Below are positions 46,955 through 59,258 of a DNA stretch of 64,000 bases, piece by piece (positions within the stretch are counted from its first letter, which is position 1; the number at the start of each line of letters is the position of its first letter). Both the position numbers and the translations under genes were made by a program. The notes under the pieces are model-generated. The model made no database searches and was not told the DNA's origin. It was given only the letters and a program-made list of their open reading frames with translations. The stretch is from Aristolochia californica (lineage: Eukaryota; Streptophyta; Magnoliopsida; Piperales; Aristolochiaceae): the NCBI GenBank assembly GCA_029961685.1, contig JARWKL010000011.1:2544501-2608500 (forward strand). The letters are read 5' to 3'.

Positions 46955-49717
46955 TTACGGCTGTGAAGTAATGTCATTCAGAGCTGTGACAACATCAGCT
47001 ATGCGAGGTCTCTCAGTGGGCTGCTCCTGAACGCACATAGCAGCAACAGCAAGCGACTGACGAAGACCCTCCACTGGATACTGCCCTTGAAGATTTGGGT
47101 CTGCCATTTGCTGAAACTTCCTCTTATCTTTGAAAAATGGCTGTGTCTGCAACCATCTCAGAAGAGAGCATCCATGAAATAAAATCACCATGAGTTTCAA
47201 TAGGACCTTTAAACATGATCTTCAGTAAACAAACAAATGGATTTAGAGACGGGCATTAGGTTGGGTGGGTTAAATAGGAAACTCGAGCCGCCCTGATCCA
47301 GCACAAATTCAATTGCTTCCATAGGGATTGAGGAGAAAGGGAATGGGGTGGAATCGGGATTAACGACCTTCTCATTGGATTAAGTGTGGGTAAGCAATTG
47401 AGCATGGTTTCGGAACACAAGGAACTATGTAAAGAAAACAAGTAAAAATATGTGAAATGTAACCCCCAATGAATAAGGAGTGAAGTGGAGAACTGCACTT
47501 ACCCAAGCAATGAGACTCGGTTCCACAGCATCTTCAGAGTTGTCAGTTGCTTTCCTGCCAGTTATGAATGATCTCCAAAAAAATAACACCAAAGCTATAG
47601 ATATCTGATTTTAAACTTAGTTCCCCTGACATTGCATACTCAGGTGCACAGTACCCATCAGTACCTATCACCCTTGTCTGCACAGTGGACTCATCTCCAA
47701 CAGGTGCTACCTTTGCAAGACCTAAATCGGATAGTTTGGGATGGTAACCCTCCCCAAGTAAAATGTTTGAGGGCTTCAGACCACGAAATATGACAGGGAG
47801 CCTGACATTCTCATGTATATATTCCAAAGCCTTTGCAATACCCGCTGCTATTTTCATCCTTGTGTTCCAATCAAGATGATTTTTGTCAGATGAAAGGCCT
47901 GCAATGCACATCAAGAGGATAACGAAAAACAAAAACGATGATAAAATAAAACGGTGACAACATTATTTGATTAAGTTATTTACCATTTAGAAGATCCTCT
48001 AGAGAGCCTAAAGGCATGTACTCATGAACCATAAGCAGCTGAGTGCCTTTGGCACAATATCCAATGAAGTTAACAATGTTTGGATGATGAAGAAGGCTAT
48101 GCATCATCACTTGAACAATAAACCCCCGGTTACTTTCTGTTCCACTATTGAATCGCTTGATGGCCACGACCTGTTCTGACACTGAAACATCACTTTAGAC
48201 AACAAATGACTTTGGTGCACATTGATGAACAAAAGGATCAAAATCTTAGGCCAGTAAAGATATTCCTTCACTTGTTGCAGTTAAAAACTCGGGATAATGC
48301 AGGAAGTTTCATGTTTGATTGTTAAAATAAAGACATAAAGCAAGCCAAGAATGCCAAGCAATATCTTTTCTTATAGCAGAAGAGCGGGTTTTCACATGGT
48401 ATCAACTCAAGTAAAAGCTGTAAAATGGGTTTTGATGGAGGAAACTAAAGGAACTACGCCATGGGAATTTTTGAATTAATTGAAAACTGAAATGGGCATT
48501 TCATCTGTTTAGAAGAGCATAAATTGACTCATATTAAAAAAGAATCCTTTGTTCGTAGCTACAATAATCAATAAAATGATAATAAAACAAGCAAACAATA
48601 ATAAAAATACAAAATATGGCTCCAAGGTTACCTGGTTTTTACTCTTCAACTTCCCTTTATAAACTCGACCAAACACGCCCTGTCCGAGCAGACGATCAGC
48701 ACTGAAGTTCTTGGTTGCAGTAGCCAACTCATGAAATTTAAAAGTCCGAGCAGTAAAAAGCTCAGATCCATCTTTGGAGAAACCCTTCTTTGCATCCAAT
48801 GAAGGATTTACCTTCAATTTCTCTAAAAAGGAAAAAAATTATTGCAATTTCTACAATAAAAAATATCATCATATTAAACAATATACAGGCTGACATTGAA
48901 CTTGATTACACTGGATCAAAGAAAGACAGAGTAGCATTCACACAAAATCAAAGAACTGTTTCCGCTACGAATACCAACCCAATAATGCTGTCATCAAAAC
49001 TATCATCTATTGTCTAGGTTTGCAGAAAGACTTCAAACACACTTTTGTCTTATAGCAAACAACTAATAGGCGAGCATTACAAGTAATCCAATCGCTTCCA
49101 TAATAAAAACAACAAAGAACACAGAAGTCATTTGTCAGCTAAAACAGAGGCCAGGAAACAAAAGACAAACTTCCAGTATCAAATGGGATGGAAATATAGA
49201 ACTTCGCCTTTGAAACTTTTAGAAAGTATTTTCTTCTTGCCAGTGAGGTGAAAATTGATAGCATAGAAAACCACAACCCAAAAGAATAATTACAGAAACT
49301 AACGCTAAGCAGATTTTCGAAGATTGCTCTTCAAATTTCCATGAAGATGTTCAACAGTTTAAACCCACAAATATGTAGCAAATACTTCCAGTAACAAACT
49401 CAAGTCAGGGAAATGTTGAAAGAGAAAACTATCATTCTCGCTATCAAACTATCTCTGGACCAGCTCCGGCCTAGTAAAGCCCGCAGGTATGGCTTGAGAG
49501 ATGAATACTCACCGTCCACTGCGGCTTCGGTGTCGCCGCTTCTGAGGGACAGCGTCCACCAGTCAGGAGTCCGCAATCCTTGGTAAATTTCTCTAGCACG
49601 AGAACAGGGACTGAAGCTGGGGTCGGACGAGCTCTCCGAGAAATACGAATGCACCGACGGCGTCCGGCAGCCTTCGTAGATCTCCGTGCTGCTCAACAGC
49701 GCGACGAAGCTCCTCAT
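46955..49717 (-). pseudogene. G7: PBS1-like pseudokinase gene broken by a 4-bp duplication
   Basis: Exons 49513-49717, 48632-48822, 47984-48170, 47503-47898 and 46955-47146 align with the family. The leader has EIYEGCRTPS and EIYQGLRTPD. Exon 2 is 27 nt longer, in frame. P-loop is GQGVFGRVYKG; VAIKR lysine is kept; the catalytic loop is FRGLKPSN and DFG is [18 protein letters not shown] is intact. Exon 4 is 4 nt too long because ATGA is duplicated near 47564-47571, which shifts the frame within LEIITGRK to a stop seven to eight codons later. If translated, the product would lack the C-lobe. Otherwise well preserved, so inactivation looks recent. Confidence 0.8.
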
Positions 49718-50566
49718 AGCGACTCAATTTCCCGGCAGATGAAATGCAGGCAAGTCTGGGGGAATGCTTTATGCAACGCATGTCGGACAACAAGGTCGAC
49801 CTCTGGGTGCAAAACGTCCATTCACCGAGGTGGTAAACTATTTTTGCATTCGCCAGGTGATCGAAGAAACTGTCAACTGTGCTATATTCAATTCTACTTC
49901 GGTTCGGCCGGCATCCCCTCATTGTGTAGATCACACGTCGCCCGTCGGTCGAGTTCTATTGCGCTTTCTTTCTTTCTTTTTTGCAAAAAAAATTGAGGGT
50001 TGACTTTATAATACCATAATCCATTCCCTCAAGAACTTAAATTAACAAAATAATGTCTTTAAAAAGAGAAAAACTTCGGCGGGGTTGGGCGTGCTGTCGT
50101 TCCGACAGCCTGATGGCGTTCTTCGAGTCACAGAGACAGGAATAAATAATTTAATCGACTTTCCTGAAAACCCATGAAATTCCTCGAAGAAACAAGGAGA
50201 GAATCTCGACTCTATCTATATAAAGATTGTTATCTTTTTATAAAGATTCAAGTACAAAATTACGTTAAATTCTTGTTGGATGCCAAACACTATCAAGGCT
50301 TTGTTGTATCCTGAAAGGAAACAAAATTGAAGTTTCTCTAGTCTTGTTTGGATTTGGTAAATATCTCATTACACGTTCATTTGATAATTTAATGATCATT
50401 TGTTGTTCTCCTTAAAAAGTTTTGGATCTTTGGCATCTTCAACATGTTTCGTGTACGATCAAACATATTATTTATTTTTTAATGAAGAAAAAGATACTTT
50501 TGAAATTGAGCTTTGGAAAAATAAGGCAATTTCCTGTAAAACATATAATATCAACAAAAGAAAAAA
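49718..50566. other. Intergenic, 5' flank of G7
   Basis: Contains the presumed promoter and leader of G7. Some overlapping short frames on both strands look like chance. No other feature is recognised. Confidence 0.4.
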
Positions 50567-50948
50567 GTGGTGGTCTAGGTGAGCCAGGAACTCAGGGAGA
50601 GACTGAGTTGGTCCACGTCAACTCGTTATCCTCCCACTGCCGACGGCTGGAGGTAAACGCTGCTCTGTGAAACCAGCCTCACGCGGTACCCTCCGATCTA
50701 GGGACAGAGTTGCTTAAGCTTTCGCCCAAGCAACACGGCCCAACAGCACGGCTTGGAACGGGCGAGTCGCAGATTGCGAAACAACCCAATCCCTGCGTAC
50801 CCAACCAACTATCCACGCCACTTTAATACCCCCACTTGGGTTACAAGCTCGCGCAACCGAACTCGGCGATCAAAGACTGTTCTAAGAGAGTTTATAAAGA
50901 GCTAAGAAATCTTTCACCTTCCCCATGTGGGACTAAATATACGACAAC
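50567..50948 (+). repeat. Dispersed GC-rich repeat, copy A
   Basis: About 380 bp beginning GTGGTGGTCTAGGTGAG and ending GTGGGACTAAATAT...GACAAC; matches 54228-54611 throughout. GC-rich against an AT-rich background. No terminal inverted repeats, poly-A tail or frame are evident, so its class is undetermined. Confidence 0.8.
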
Positions 50949-51629
50949 AAGCTCTACTAATACTTTGACACGTGTTCTTCTCTTTTGAGTCAGTGATTCT
51001 TTATGTTCGAATCAAACATGCGATACAAGAGTAAACCAGAAGAGATTTGTTGAGATGGTAGTGTCTAGGGGTGGCACTAATATGAAAAATCAAGAAGCTA
51101 GACTAAATTGACACCGGTAATCAAACCTAAGAAGGATGAAGCTATGCACTCTACCAACTAAATTCCACTCTCTTCTCCTTTCATAAGCAGCATGTCATGG
51201 AATAGGGTGGAAGTGCTGGCAGCTGCCTGGAATCAAATCAGAAACCCAGAACCAATCACTAAACTCAGTCTTCCATTTTCCTGAATAATTATTTGATGGT
51301 ATTTTTGGAAGGATTAGGGCTTTCACCGAGGAGAAACAACCGTCCTTTTGTAGATGAACTGTGGAAGATTGTGAAAGATGTCAATCGGCTCCACCTGCAA
51401 GTGAGACAGAACAGAACCAACCGCCTTGATTAACATTTTCAGAGGAAACGGAGAAACCAGCAAATATTGTACATTTTAACCAATATATACTAGTTAGGTT
51501 TTCCTTGCATGTTCTGTCAGATGTATTGGAAGTCATCCAGACCTGCATCTATTAATCATTCAGTTCTTACATTTGTGGAACAAATATGTAAACAAGCTGT
51601 GCTTACTCTCTCCTCCTTCAGCAACCTAT
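50949..51629. other. Intergenic, 3' flank of G8
   Basis: No gene, repeat or convincing signal is seen; mixed composition. Confidence 0.35.
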
Positions 51630-54006
51630 TCATAGGCAAGATTTCAGTTGAACAACAACATCGCTCATGGTTAATGATTTTTTTGCTTGACATTCAGTAG
51701 CTATATTTAGAGCTTTGGAAGCAGATTTTTCATTGTAATTGCCTTGTAATCTTGGATCCACAAGTTTATTTTTGGAGGACATTCTTTCAGGTTGGCCAGT
51801 GATTAGTTCCAAAAGGATCCAACCAAACTGTAATACATCAGTGTACCTACACAGACATAATATATGCAATTAGATGAGACTTAAGTGGAAGGGTAAAACT
51901 GCCTCGTTATAAGGCACTCTCCTGTAAAACCAGACATACCCAAGATCAAGTAATATCTTTGAGCCCCAGAATGCAGCTGGATGGACATAGTCAAAATCTT
52001 CCTCTGTCAATTTCTCATTGTCAGAGAATGCCTCAAACAACGCCTTGTTGAACCAAAAATCTGTGAGTTTTGCCTCTAGCCTTTCATCCAGGAGGATGTT
52101 TGTCATCTTCATATTTCCATGAATTATTGGTGGATTGCAACCAAAATGCAGATACTCCAATCCTGAATTTCACATGTTACCATTCAAAAACTACTCCACC
52201 TCTAGAAAAAATAAACTCAATGCATATCAAACCTCTAGAGATATGAACTGAAATAACATGACATGATATCATAAAGAAACTGTTGAAGCCAAGAACAAAC
52301 TACTTCCACTAGTCTAACACAAATGGCAATTAGATTTATTTTCTTATAACAACTAAATACGGTTTCTATACTTACATATTCCTACAGTTCGAATTAATAC
52401 CAACATGCTTTTATAATATCAACAGAGTTAGCTATGCAACCTAGATGCTAAAGTTCAATTAACCAAATATTTGGGTATGTCTCACATCACTTTTTGTGAG
52501 GCCATGTTGAGTTGGTCCTCCATTACTTGTAATGAGCTCACATTGAACAACTCATTGACCAACATTAATATGAGGAGTTTTTCTTTTACATTTTTGAGGT
52601 GTATGTAAGCATCAAATGAAAATCCATGGATATACAAGTCTTTATGTTGTATTTCAGAGTCATTTAAGTAATCGACACTTAAACTATTACTATTCCTTAA
52701 ATAGATGGAAGCCTTGTAATTTAATTTCTCAAACCCTTCTGAAGGAAGTGCTTCTGATGCAGTTCCAAAACAACAGTAGCTCACTTGTTCCAACAAACCT
52801 TGTGCAATGTCTAGTGCAATTTGAATTCGCTGTACCCAACTCAGGGGATTCTCGTTTCCATCAATGCCTGCAAGAAACAATAGTATGTTAAAATCTCATC
52901 TTTGATCTTTGTTTTGAAGGGCAACCAAATAATTTAGATACCTTTCAGAACTCTGCTAAGGTTCCCTCTGGGCATATACTCCAATACGAGACCCATTCTA
53001 TTCCCTTCATAACAGTGGCCAACTATGGGAATCAGATTTTTGTGCTTAAGTGTCATCGACTGCTGAACCTGCAATTTAAACTACAAAACATTTCTTCTAT
53101 AAATTTATTTTCCTCAGAAAATTTCTTCTATAACATTAATCCAAAGCATAATATATGCAATTTAAAAATCTTAGTATAGCAAACTTGACAAAGAATCAGT
53201 GACAGAAATCTTTCATGTATGCCCTAATGTATGCATGAACAAGAACACCAAACTAGTTACCTCTTGACAAAATACTGGAGATTCGGAAAGTTTATTAGAG
53301 AACATTTTAACAGCAACCTTAGCTCCATCCATCATTTGGCCTGGATAAACAATCCCATACTTTCCTCTGCCATACACGTTTTGGAAGCCGTTGGTGATCC
53401 TTACGATCTCATCATACGTATAGTGAGGACTCTCTAATGTCAATCCATTTAGTGCATAGACCCCCAACGCCGGCACTGTACCGCGAACCACTGTCAAAAT
53501 CAAGATGAAAAATGAAAAATGTGAGACTAATCCAGAGTACACAAAAAGTAAATGGTCTTTTGGGATTTGGAAATGAGTTAGAAAACTAGCCCACAAATTT
53601 CAGTTTTAAATTCATAAATATACAACAAAGATTTGCCACAGAATCAATCACAGGAACTATAGAAGAGAAAACTACCCGGAGCAATTTCATCAACTATGGT
53701 CGCTCTCCTGGGTGGCTCCGGCTCCAGCCCCGGCCCAGTGAAGCACGCGCTGAAAACTCCTGAGAATATTGTTCTTCGATTTAGTACAGATGGGTACTCA
53801 TCTTCTACGACGTCTTGGGTGTCGAAGCTTCTTTGGGACAACTCCGACCAGTCAGGAGTCCTCAAACCTTCGTAAATTTCCCTGGCACTAGAGCATGATC
53901 CCAGGCTGCACTCGGGAGAGCTCACACAGAATTCCGAAAGTTCAGACGACGTCCGGCAAGCTTGGTATATTTCCGAGCTGGTCAACGGCGCGAAGGAGGT
54001 CTTCAT
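51630..54006 (-). CDS. G8: doubled EIYxGxRTP leader fused to an LRR-RLK-like pseudokinase domain
   Basis: Six exons (53676-54006, 53261-53490, 52942-53068, 52799-52867, 51940-52162, 51630-51846) join in frame to 398 residues. Leader: [10 protein letters not shown] and [10 protein letters not shown]. The kinase domain differs from G1-G7: [85 protein letters not shown]. This is the pattern of LRR receptor-like kinases of the senescence-induced/At1g51xxx type. HRD reads HGN and DFG reads DFW. Most of the activation segment (the GTPGYLDPEY region) is missing. There is no extracellular domain or signal peptide, so a cytoplasmic protein is inferred. Confidence 0.75.
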
Positions 54007-54227
54007 ATAGCGAAGCGATTTTCCGGCAGAAGAACTATCGGCAAATGTGGGTAAGCAAGAATTTCATTAAGCACAGCGCGGACAATGGCGCTGAATTTCG
54101 CCGTGTAGTCTACAAGTAAGCGCGTTCAGCGACTGTTTACTCGTTCCTGAATTTTATTTCGTCGTCTCTTCTAATGAACAATCTTTATTCAACTGCCCCA
54201 TGTTGATCAAATTAAAAAGATTAAAAA
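54007..54227 (-). promoter_or_regulatory. Short 5' flank of G8
   Basis: About 220 bases between the G8 start and repeat copy B. They resemble the G10 flank (TTTTCCGGC..GAT). No defined elements. Confidence 0.35.
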
Positions 54228-54611
54228 GTGGCGGTCTAGGTGAGTAGGGAACTCAAGTGCGAGACTGAGTTGGTTCACGTCAACTCGTTTTCCTCCCACG
54301 GCCGACGGCTGGAGGTAGACGCTGCTCTGTGAAACCAGCCTGACGCGGTACCCTCCGATCTAAGGACAGAGTCGCCTAGGCCTTCGCCTAAACGACACGG
54401 CCCAACTGCACAGCTTGGAATGGGCGAGTCAGATATTACGAACCACCCCAAACCCTGTGAACCCCACTACTCATCCTCGCCACCTTAATGCCCCCACTCG
54501 GGTTACAAGCTCGCATGACTGAACTCGGCGAATGAGATTGCATACTGAGTGAGATTATAAAGAACTGTGAAGCCTTTCTCCTGCCCCATGTGGGACTAAA
54601 TATGAGACAAC
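54228..54611 (+). repeat. Dispersed GC-rich repeat, copy B
   Basis: Second copy of 50567-50948, sharing long words such as GGCCGACGGCTGGAGGTA-like and GCGGTACCCTCCGATCTA. Lies just upstream of G8. Confidence 0.8.
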
Positions 54612-54765
54612 GGAAAAGGTCTTCCACGAACTAGGAAAGAAGTGTTTGCATGCCCATTTAGTCCACTTTCTAATACTCATTCAGTCATGATCTATGTGTG
54701 GTATGAATGGGTACATTGTCTATGCTTAATTCTTAACGTCTCATTTTTGCAACTCTTGGATTTTC

Positions 54766-55960
54766 AACCCTGAAATTTCTTTGAGACCATAGATTATGGG
54801 TAAATTTGGGAAGCCTGCGCGGACAAATACTAGTACACATGATGATACAACACTAGGGTGTAAAACTACAATTCCACCTGGTACTCTAGATGAATCACAA
54901 AAATTGATCCAACAACAACAACATATCTCACAGCAGCAACAACAGATTTCCTAGCGTATAACACAATTATCTATTCCTTCTGTATCCTTGGCATATACGA
55001 CTCTCACTGTAGGTATGTCTGCATTCTCAGTGTCTTATTCCCCATCTTGGGTTTTTTACTCCAGTGCTACAAAACACATGTTAGATATATCCTTACTATT
55101 TTTTTTATTATTTAAAAGAGTTTGTACTCGTTAAGCTTATTTATCTTGCTGATGGATCAGTTTCACTAGTACATGCAATGGAAATGTTACCCCTATACCT
55201 TTTCTTTCACCTAAATTTGACAGGAAATCAACCACTGATACTGTGTGTTTTTGGGAGGAAATTTAATCAGCTGGAAAAGTAAAAAATAGAATGTTGTTGC
55301 TCGATCCAATGCAAAAACAGAATATAGAACAATTACCCACACTACCAGTGAGCTAATATGGATAAAATCTGTTGTCTAGGAGTTTGGCCTTGATTAGCAG
55401 GATCCTATGGTATGTATTGTGATAACCAAGGAACAATCTTCATTGCAAATAATTTAGTCTTTTATGAAAGAACAAAACTTATAGAAGTAGATTGTCACTT
55501 CATCCGAGATAAAGTAATGAAGAATGAAGTAACTACTCCCTATGTTTGGTCTAGTGATCAACTCGTCAATATCCTAACTAAAGCATTGGAAAGCGTAAAT
55601 TCCTAAATTTCTACGGTAAGTTGGGATTGTTTGACAAGAAAATGAGTATTTTACCTTGTTGTTATTTATATTTCGTGATGTAATCCTACATGTCAAACTA
55701 TGTCTACGGACCAAATTTCATCTAAAATAGACATGTAGAATAAGAGTTATAGAGAATTAAGGTTTTCACTTAAAATAGGGGCAATATTGTAAATTAATCT
55801 CACCCACTCAACCTTAAATCTATAAATAGAAGCTGGAGGAAGTCCAACTATGAAATTTTGAGTTTTTTTCTCAATTTCTATTCTCCAAGCTCTCTTTTTC
55901 TCATTCTCTCTCTTCAACCTTTCTTCATTTTACTTTTTACAATTCTGATACAAATTGTTT
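54766..55960 (+). mobile_element. Decayed copia element with RNase H end and probable 3' LTR
   Basis: Starts with gag-protease-like words (DESQKLIQQQQHISQQQQQIS, then VFYSSATKHM). Most of pol is deleted, and it ends with an RNase H tail in a clean frame 55412-55606 (MYCDNQGTIFIANNLVFYER, TKLIEVDCHFIRDKV, NILTKALES). The following 55620-55960 has LTR character (CTATAAATAGAAG, a TATA-like sequence followed by pyrimidine-rich leader), but its ends were not fixed. No 5' LTR. Confidence 0.6.
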
Positions 55961-55978
55961 CACCTAACTAGTAATCTC

Positions 55979-56075
55979 CAACAGGTGCTAGTTTAGCAAG
56001 CCCGAAATCATATAGTTTGGGATGGTGTCCCTCCCTAAGTAAAATGTTTGAGGGCTTCAACCACAAAATGTTTGA
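55979..56075 (-). pseudogene. Fragment of a PBS1-like kinase exon 4
   Basis: On the minus strand it matches the [29 protein letters not shown] region of G7, with an indel near the Asn-Ile-Leu codons. It starts and stops abruptly next to the decayed copia element. It shows that another family member once existed between G8 and G9. Confidence 0.7.
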
Positions 56076-56974
56076 GCTCCTTTGGGTGCAGAGTTAGGGC
56101 AATAATAAATGGTAAGTAAATGAAATGAAATAAGTTATTTTATATATAGTTTTTTATTTAATATAAATATTATATGTATATTTAATAACTTATTTTATAT
56201 ACCATGTATTTATTTATCACATAATAGAAGGATAATAGGGTAAATAAATTGAATAACAACAAAAAGTAACTTAGATTGCGAGCCAACCCAAACCACGCGA
56301 ACCTGATTTTGTTCGCCTGTTGGTTGAATACTGGGTCACGAAGAAAATAAACTTTCAAGAAACCAACAAAAATTGAGTTGCTTGAGTGTTTTCTCAAGAC
56401 AGTTTTTGTTGAATTTATGAAAAAAATAAAACATTAGTTGACTTGTATATTTTAATCTGAGTATATGAGCCCTTATTTATAATAGAGGAAAATAGTAGAA
56501 TCCTATTACAATTAAACTATCCTTGTCCCAATTATATCTAAACTCTAACAATTAAAGATAAATTCTAACATAATTAAATAACTTAACAAGAATAGAAGAC
56601 TAATATTACTAAAATACTTTTAAACTGAGATTCATGTAAACCTCACTTCCTCCTTGGGAAGACATCTCACGCCAACAATCTCCCTCAAGTTGGTGCATAT
56701 AGATCTTTAATGTCCAATTTGCCAAGTGAGTTGTAGAAGTTCTTGCTGTATACTGCTACTCTTGATCTGAGACAAAATATGCCATGTATTTGCTCTTTTT
56801 GAACCCTTCGTATAGTGTGGTCAGCAGAAGTCTATTTCATGCCAAAGGCCCTCGAAATTATTTAGGAATATTTCAAGAGAATCACTGGTGTCACACGTCA
56901 CCGGAGGTTATACACCTAGAATGTGTCAATGCCATCAACATACGTAGTAGTAATGTCAGTGATCTTGGTCGCGA

Positions 56975-57270
56975 CTGAAGTTTTGCTTAGTAATTCTCGG
57001 GGTCACCTCGACCATGAGCAAAGGAGATCGAAGGAGATCTCCTTCCAAATACCCCAGCTTATCTTTGCCTGAGATATAAATCTTGACAACTTGGGATATG
57101 TTCGAGTCTAGTCCGACTCAAGTCGGGTAGCGGTTGAAGTTTTACTTCAATAATTTTCGTGGTCATCTCGACCACAAGAAAGAAAATAGAAGGAGATCAC
57201 CTTTCAAATACCCCACTTTGTCTTTGCCTGAGATATATATCCCAACAACCTGGGATAAGTCCAAGTTTGG
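56975..57270. repeat. Diverged tandem duplication inside the LTR element
   Basis: Two ~150-bp copies, starting GAAGTTTTGCTTAGTAATT at 56975 and GAAGTTTTACTTCAATAATT at about 57135. Each continues through TCACCTCGACCA-like, AAATACCCCA and CTTTGCCTGAGATATA words. Confidence 0.7.
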
Positions 57271-57520
57271 TCTGGCTTGAGTCTGGTCTGAATTTGGTTG
57301 GAGTCGAGTCTGGTCCGAATCTGGTCCAGGTCGAATTTTGCAGGTTTGGTCTAGTACGAGTTGAGTCTGATCCGAACCTGGTCCAGGTCGAGTTTTGTCA
57401 GGTTTGGTCTAGTACGAGTTGAGTCTAATCCGAATCTGGTCCACATCGTGTCTTGGCTGGTCTAGCCCGGTCCTGAGTCGAGTTTGATCCAAATCTTGTT
57501 TGGTATGGTCTAGTCTGAGT
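57255..57520. repeat. Degenerate GTCTGGTC-type minisatellite
   Basis: Repeated words built from GAGTCTGGTCCGAATCTGGTC and GGTTTGGTCTAGTACGAGTT. A block of about 64 bp (AGGTCGA...GAACCTGGTCC) is repeated near 57327-57440. No conserved frame. Confidence 0.65.
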
Positions 57521-57590
57521 TTTCACTCGATTCCACTTTTTTATTTCTGTATAATGTCGTTCTTTTTCTTTCAGTACCTGAGTACTTCAT

Positions 57591-57990
57591 TCAATAAGTA
57601 GACAACTCCAACGTGCTTCTCCGCCGCCCCGTCCCCAAAGAACCTCTCTCATCCTCAAGAACACATTCCATGTAAGCAAGCTGTCGGAGCCGGCCCGCAC
57701 CGTCCCCAAAGAACCTCTCTCTTATCCTCAAGAACACATGCCATGTAAGCAAGCTGTCGGAGCCGGCCTGGTGGCATTTCCCGATGGCCCGGTTCACCTG
57801 TAGCGCCGAGGCCACTCTGTCCAACCCTCCATACAGGCGCTCACAGTATCGTATCAAGTACTTGAGATCGTTAACGTTCTTCCCAAAGAAAACCCTCAAA
57901 AGATTCATGAATCCCCCCATGTCCTCCGGCAGAGACTTGCCTCTCAGAATCTTCACCAGGCATCAGAGACTTGTAGGCGCTGTAGAACGT
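57591..57990 (-). pseudogene. Captured gene fragment of unknown origin
   Basis: The minus-strand frame reads KILRGKSLPEDMGGFMNLL, RVFFGKNVNDLKYLIRYCE, RLYGGLDRVASALQVNRAIG and CHQAGSDSLL. GC-rich and codon-like, unlike the surrounding AT-rich DNA. I do not recognise the family. The part near 57631-57770 carries a 65-70 bp tandem duplication (GTCCCCAAAGAACCTCTCTC ... GTCGGAGCCGGCC). The KILxGKSL codons also recur near 58020, next to the chalcone isomerase piece. Confidence 0.5.
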
Positions 57991-58040
57991 CATTTTATTT
58001 TTTTCAGGATACAGAGACTTGCCTGTCAGAATCTTCGCCT

Positions 58041-58244
58041 GAGATGTCTCGGAAGAACTCGACGCTAGAGTTGAGGTCGTCCGCGGTCTTTCCCTTCCAT
58101 CTCCGGGCGAGATGAATCAACGTTTCCCCACCGAGATAGATACCAATCGCCGTGAACTTGACGAGCTTGCCTTAGAACCTCAGCCCTCTTAACGCCTGCT
58201 CCCCCGAGAATCAGGGTGTTTCTGGATCCGGGAGGCTTCACCAT
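58041..58244 (-). pseudogene. Captured chalcone isomerase (type I CHI) fragment
   Basis: Minus strand: VKPPGSRNTLILGGAG in one frame, then after a frameshift [20 protein letters not shown] and [20 protein letters not shown] followed by RDIS. These match my recollection of the N-terminal part of plant chalcone-flavanone isomerase (PPGS..LFLGGAG, KFVKFTAIGVYLE, WKGKTAEEL, FFRDIVTGPFE). It ends at the exon-like FFRDI junction, so about 65 residues of the gene are present. Non-functional. Confidence 0.8.
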
Positions 58245-58707
58245 TACACATAATGTTTAATAATAATAAAATAAACAGAAATAAAATATAAAAATTTGAA
58301 GTACTCTAGATAACCTTTCTAATTCGTTTACAAGCGATAAGGTTACTCCCATTCAGATAAACTGGGTGTGCAAATAGCCTTAACCTTACTTATAATACCG
58401 TGAAAAAATTTATAGATTTCTAAAATGTGTGATACTAATGATTATTCATAAGGACAGATCCTCTTAAAAGAGATACATCCAAGAGAGATACATCTCCTTA
58501 TTTCCAACGGATGTATCCACTAAGTCAATGCACCCATTTAATCTACCTCTAAAGGGGGATGTATTAGTTATTATTCCTTGTACTAAACATCCGATGATAA
58601 AATATTTAAAAGTGGCCCGACGTCATATTAATCATGATAATTTTATTTTATAAATAGTATATTTAAAACTATAATTCGAACACGGTGGGGCAAAAAGGGA
58701 CATAATG

Positions 58708-58868
58708 GATGTTCAGCTGCGAGACGGAACTTAAAAAGGTTAGAAATTTCAAAACTCGTGACTACGATTTTGCAAGTCTCCGCGTAGTCGATGTTCAGCT
58801 GCGAGACGGAACTTAAAAGGTTAGAAAAGTCAGAACTCGTAACTAAGATTGTGCAAGTCTCCGCGTAC
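58708..58868. repeat. 82-bp tandem duplication inside the LTR element
   Basis: Copies start at 58708 and 58790 with GATGTTCAGCTGCGAGACGG and end with CAAGTCTCCGCGTA. Confidence 0.8.
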
Positions 58869-59258
58869 AGAATCCACAGGCGTGCTGGCATTGGTCGCTT
58901 CGTATTTCCAGTTAGGGGGAAGCTTCTTCGTCCAATTATAATCTGAATTGATTTTTGTTTATTTTAATCTGAATAAAATAAAATATCTATCTGGGTTGCA
59001 CCATGTTAAATTTATGAAAAATATAAAACCTCTATTGATTTTTGTATATTTTAATCTGAATAAATAAATCCCTATTTATAATATAAGAAATTAATAATAT
59101 CTAATTATAATTAAATTACCCTTATCCCAATTATACTCAAACTCTAATATTTAAATACGAGTCTTAACATAATTAAATAACTCAACATAAATAAAAGACT
59201 AATATAACCAAACACTTTTAAACTTAATGTAAACTCACTTCCTCCCATGGAAGATATC

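Noticed and set aside
50567..50948. tRNA or SINE interpretation of the GC-rich repeat
   Set aside because: I could not find a convincing A-box and B-box pair, tRNA fold or poly-A tail in either copy.
57159..57422. Plus-strand frame rich in SGPNLVQVE-like words
   Set aside because: It is a translation of the degenerate minisatellite and not a gene.
58643..58891. Minus-strand 82-codon frame near the right LTR
   Set aside because: It arises from the 82-bp tandem duplication and has no recognised domain.
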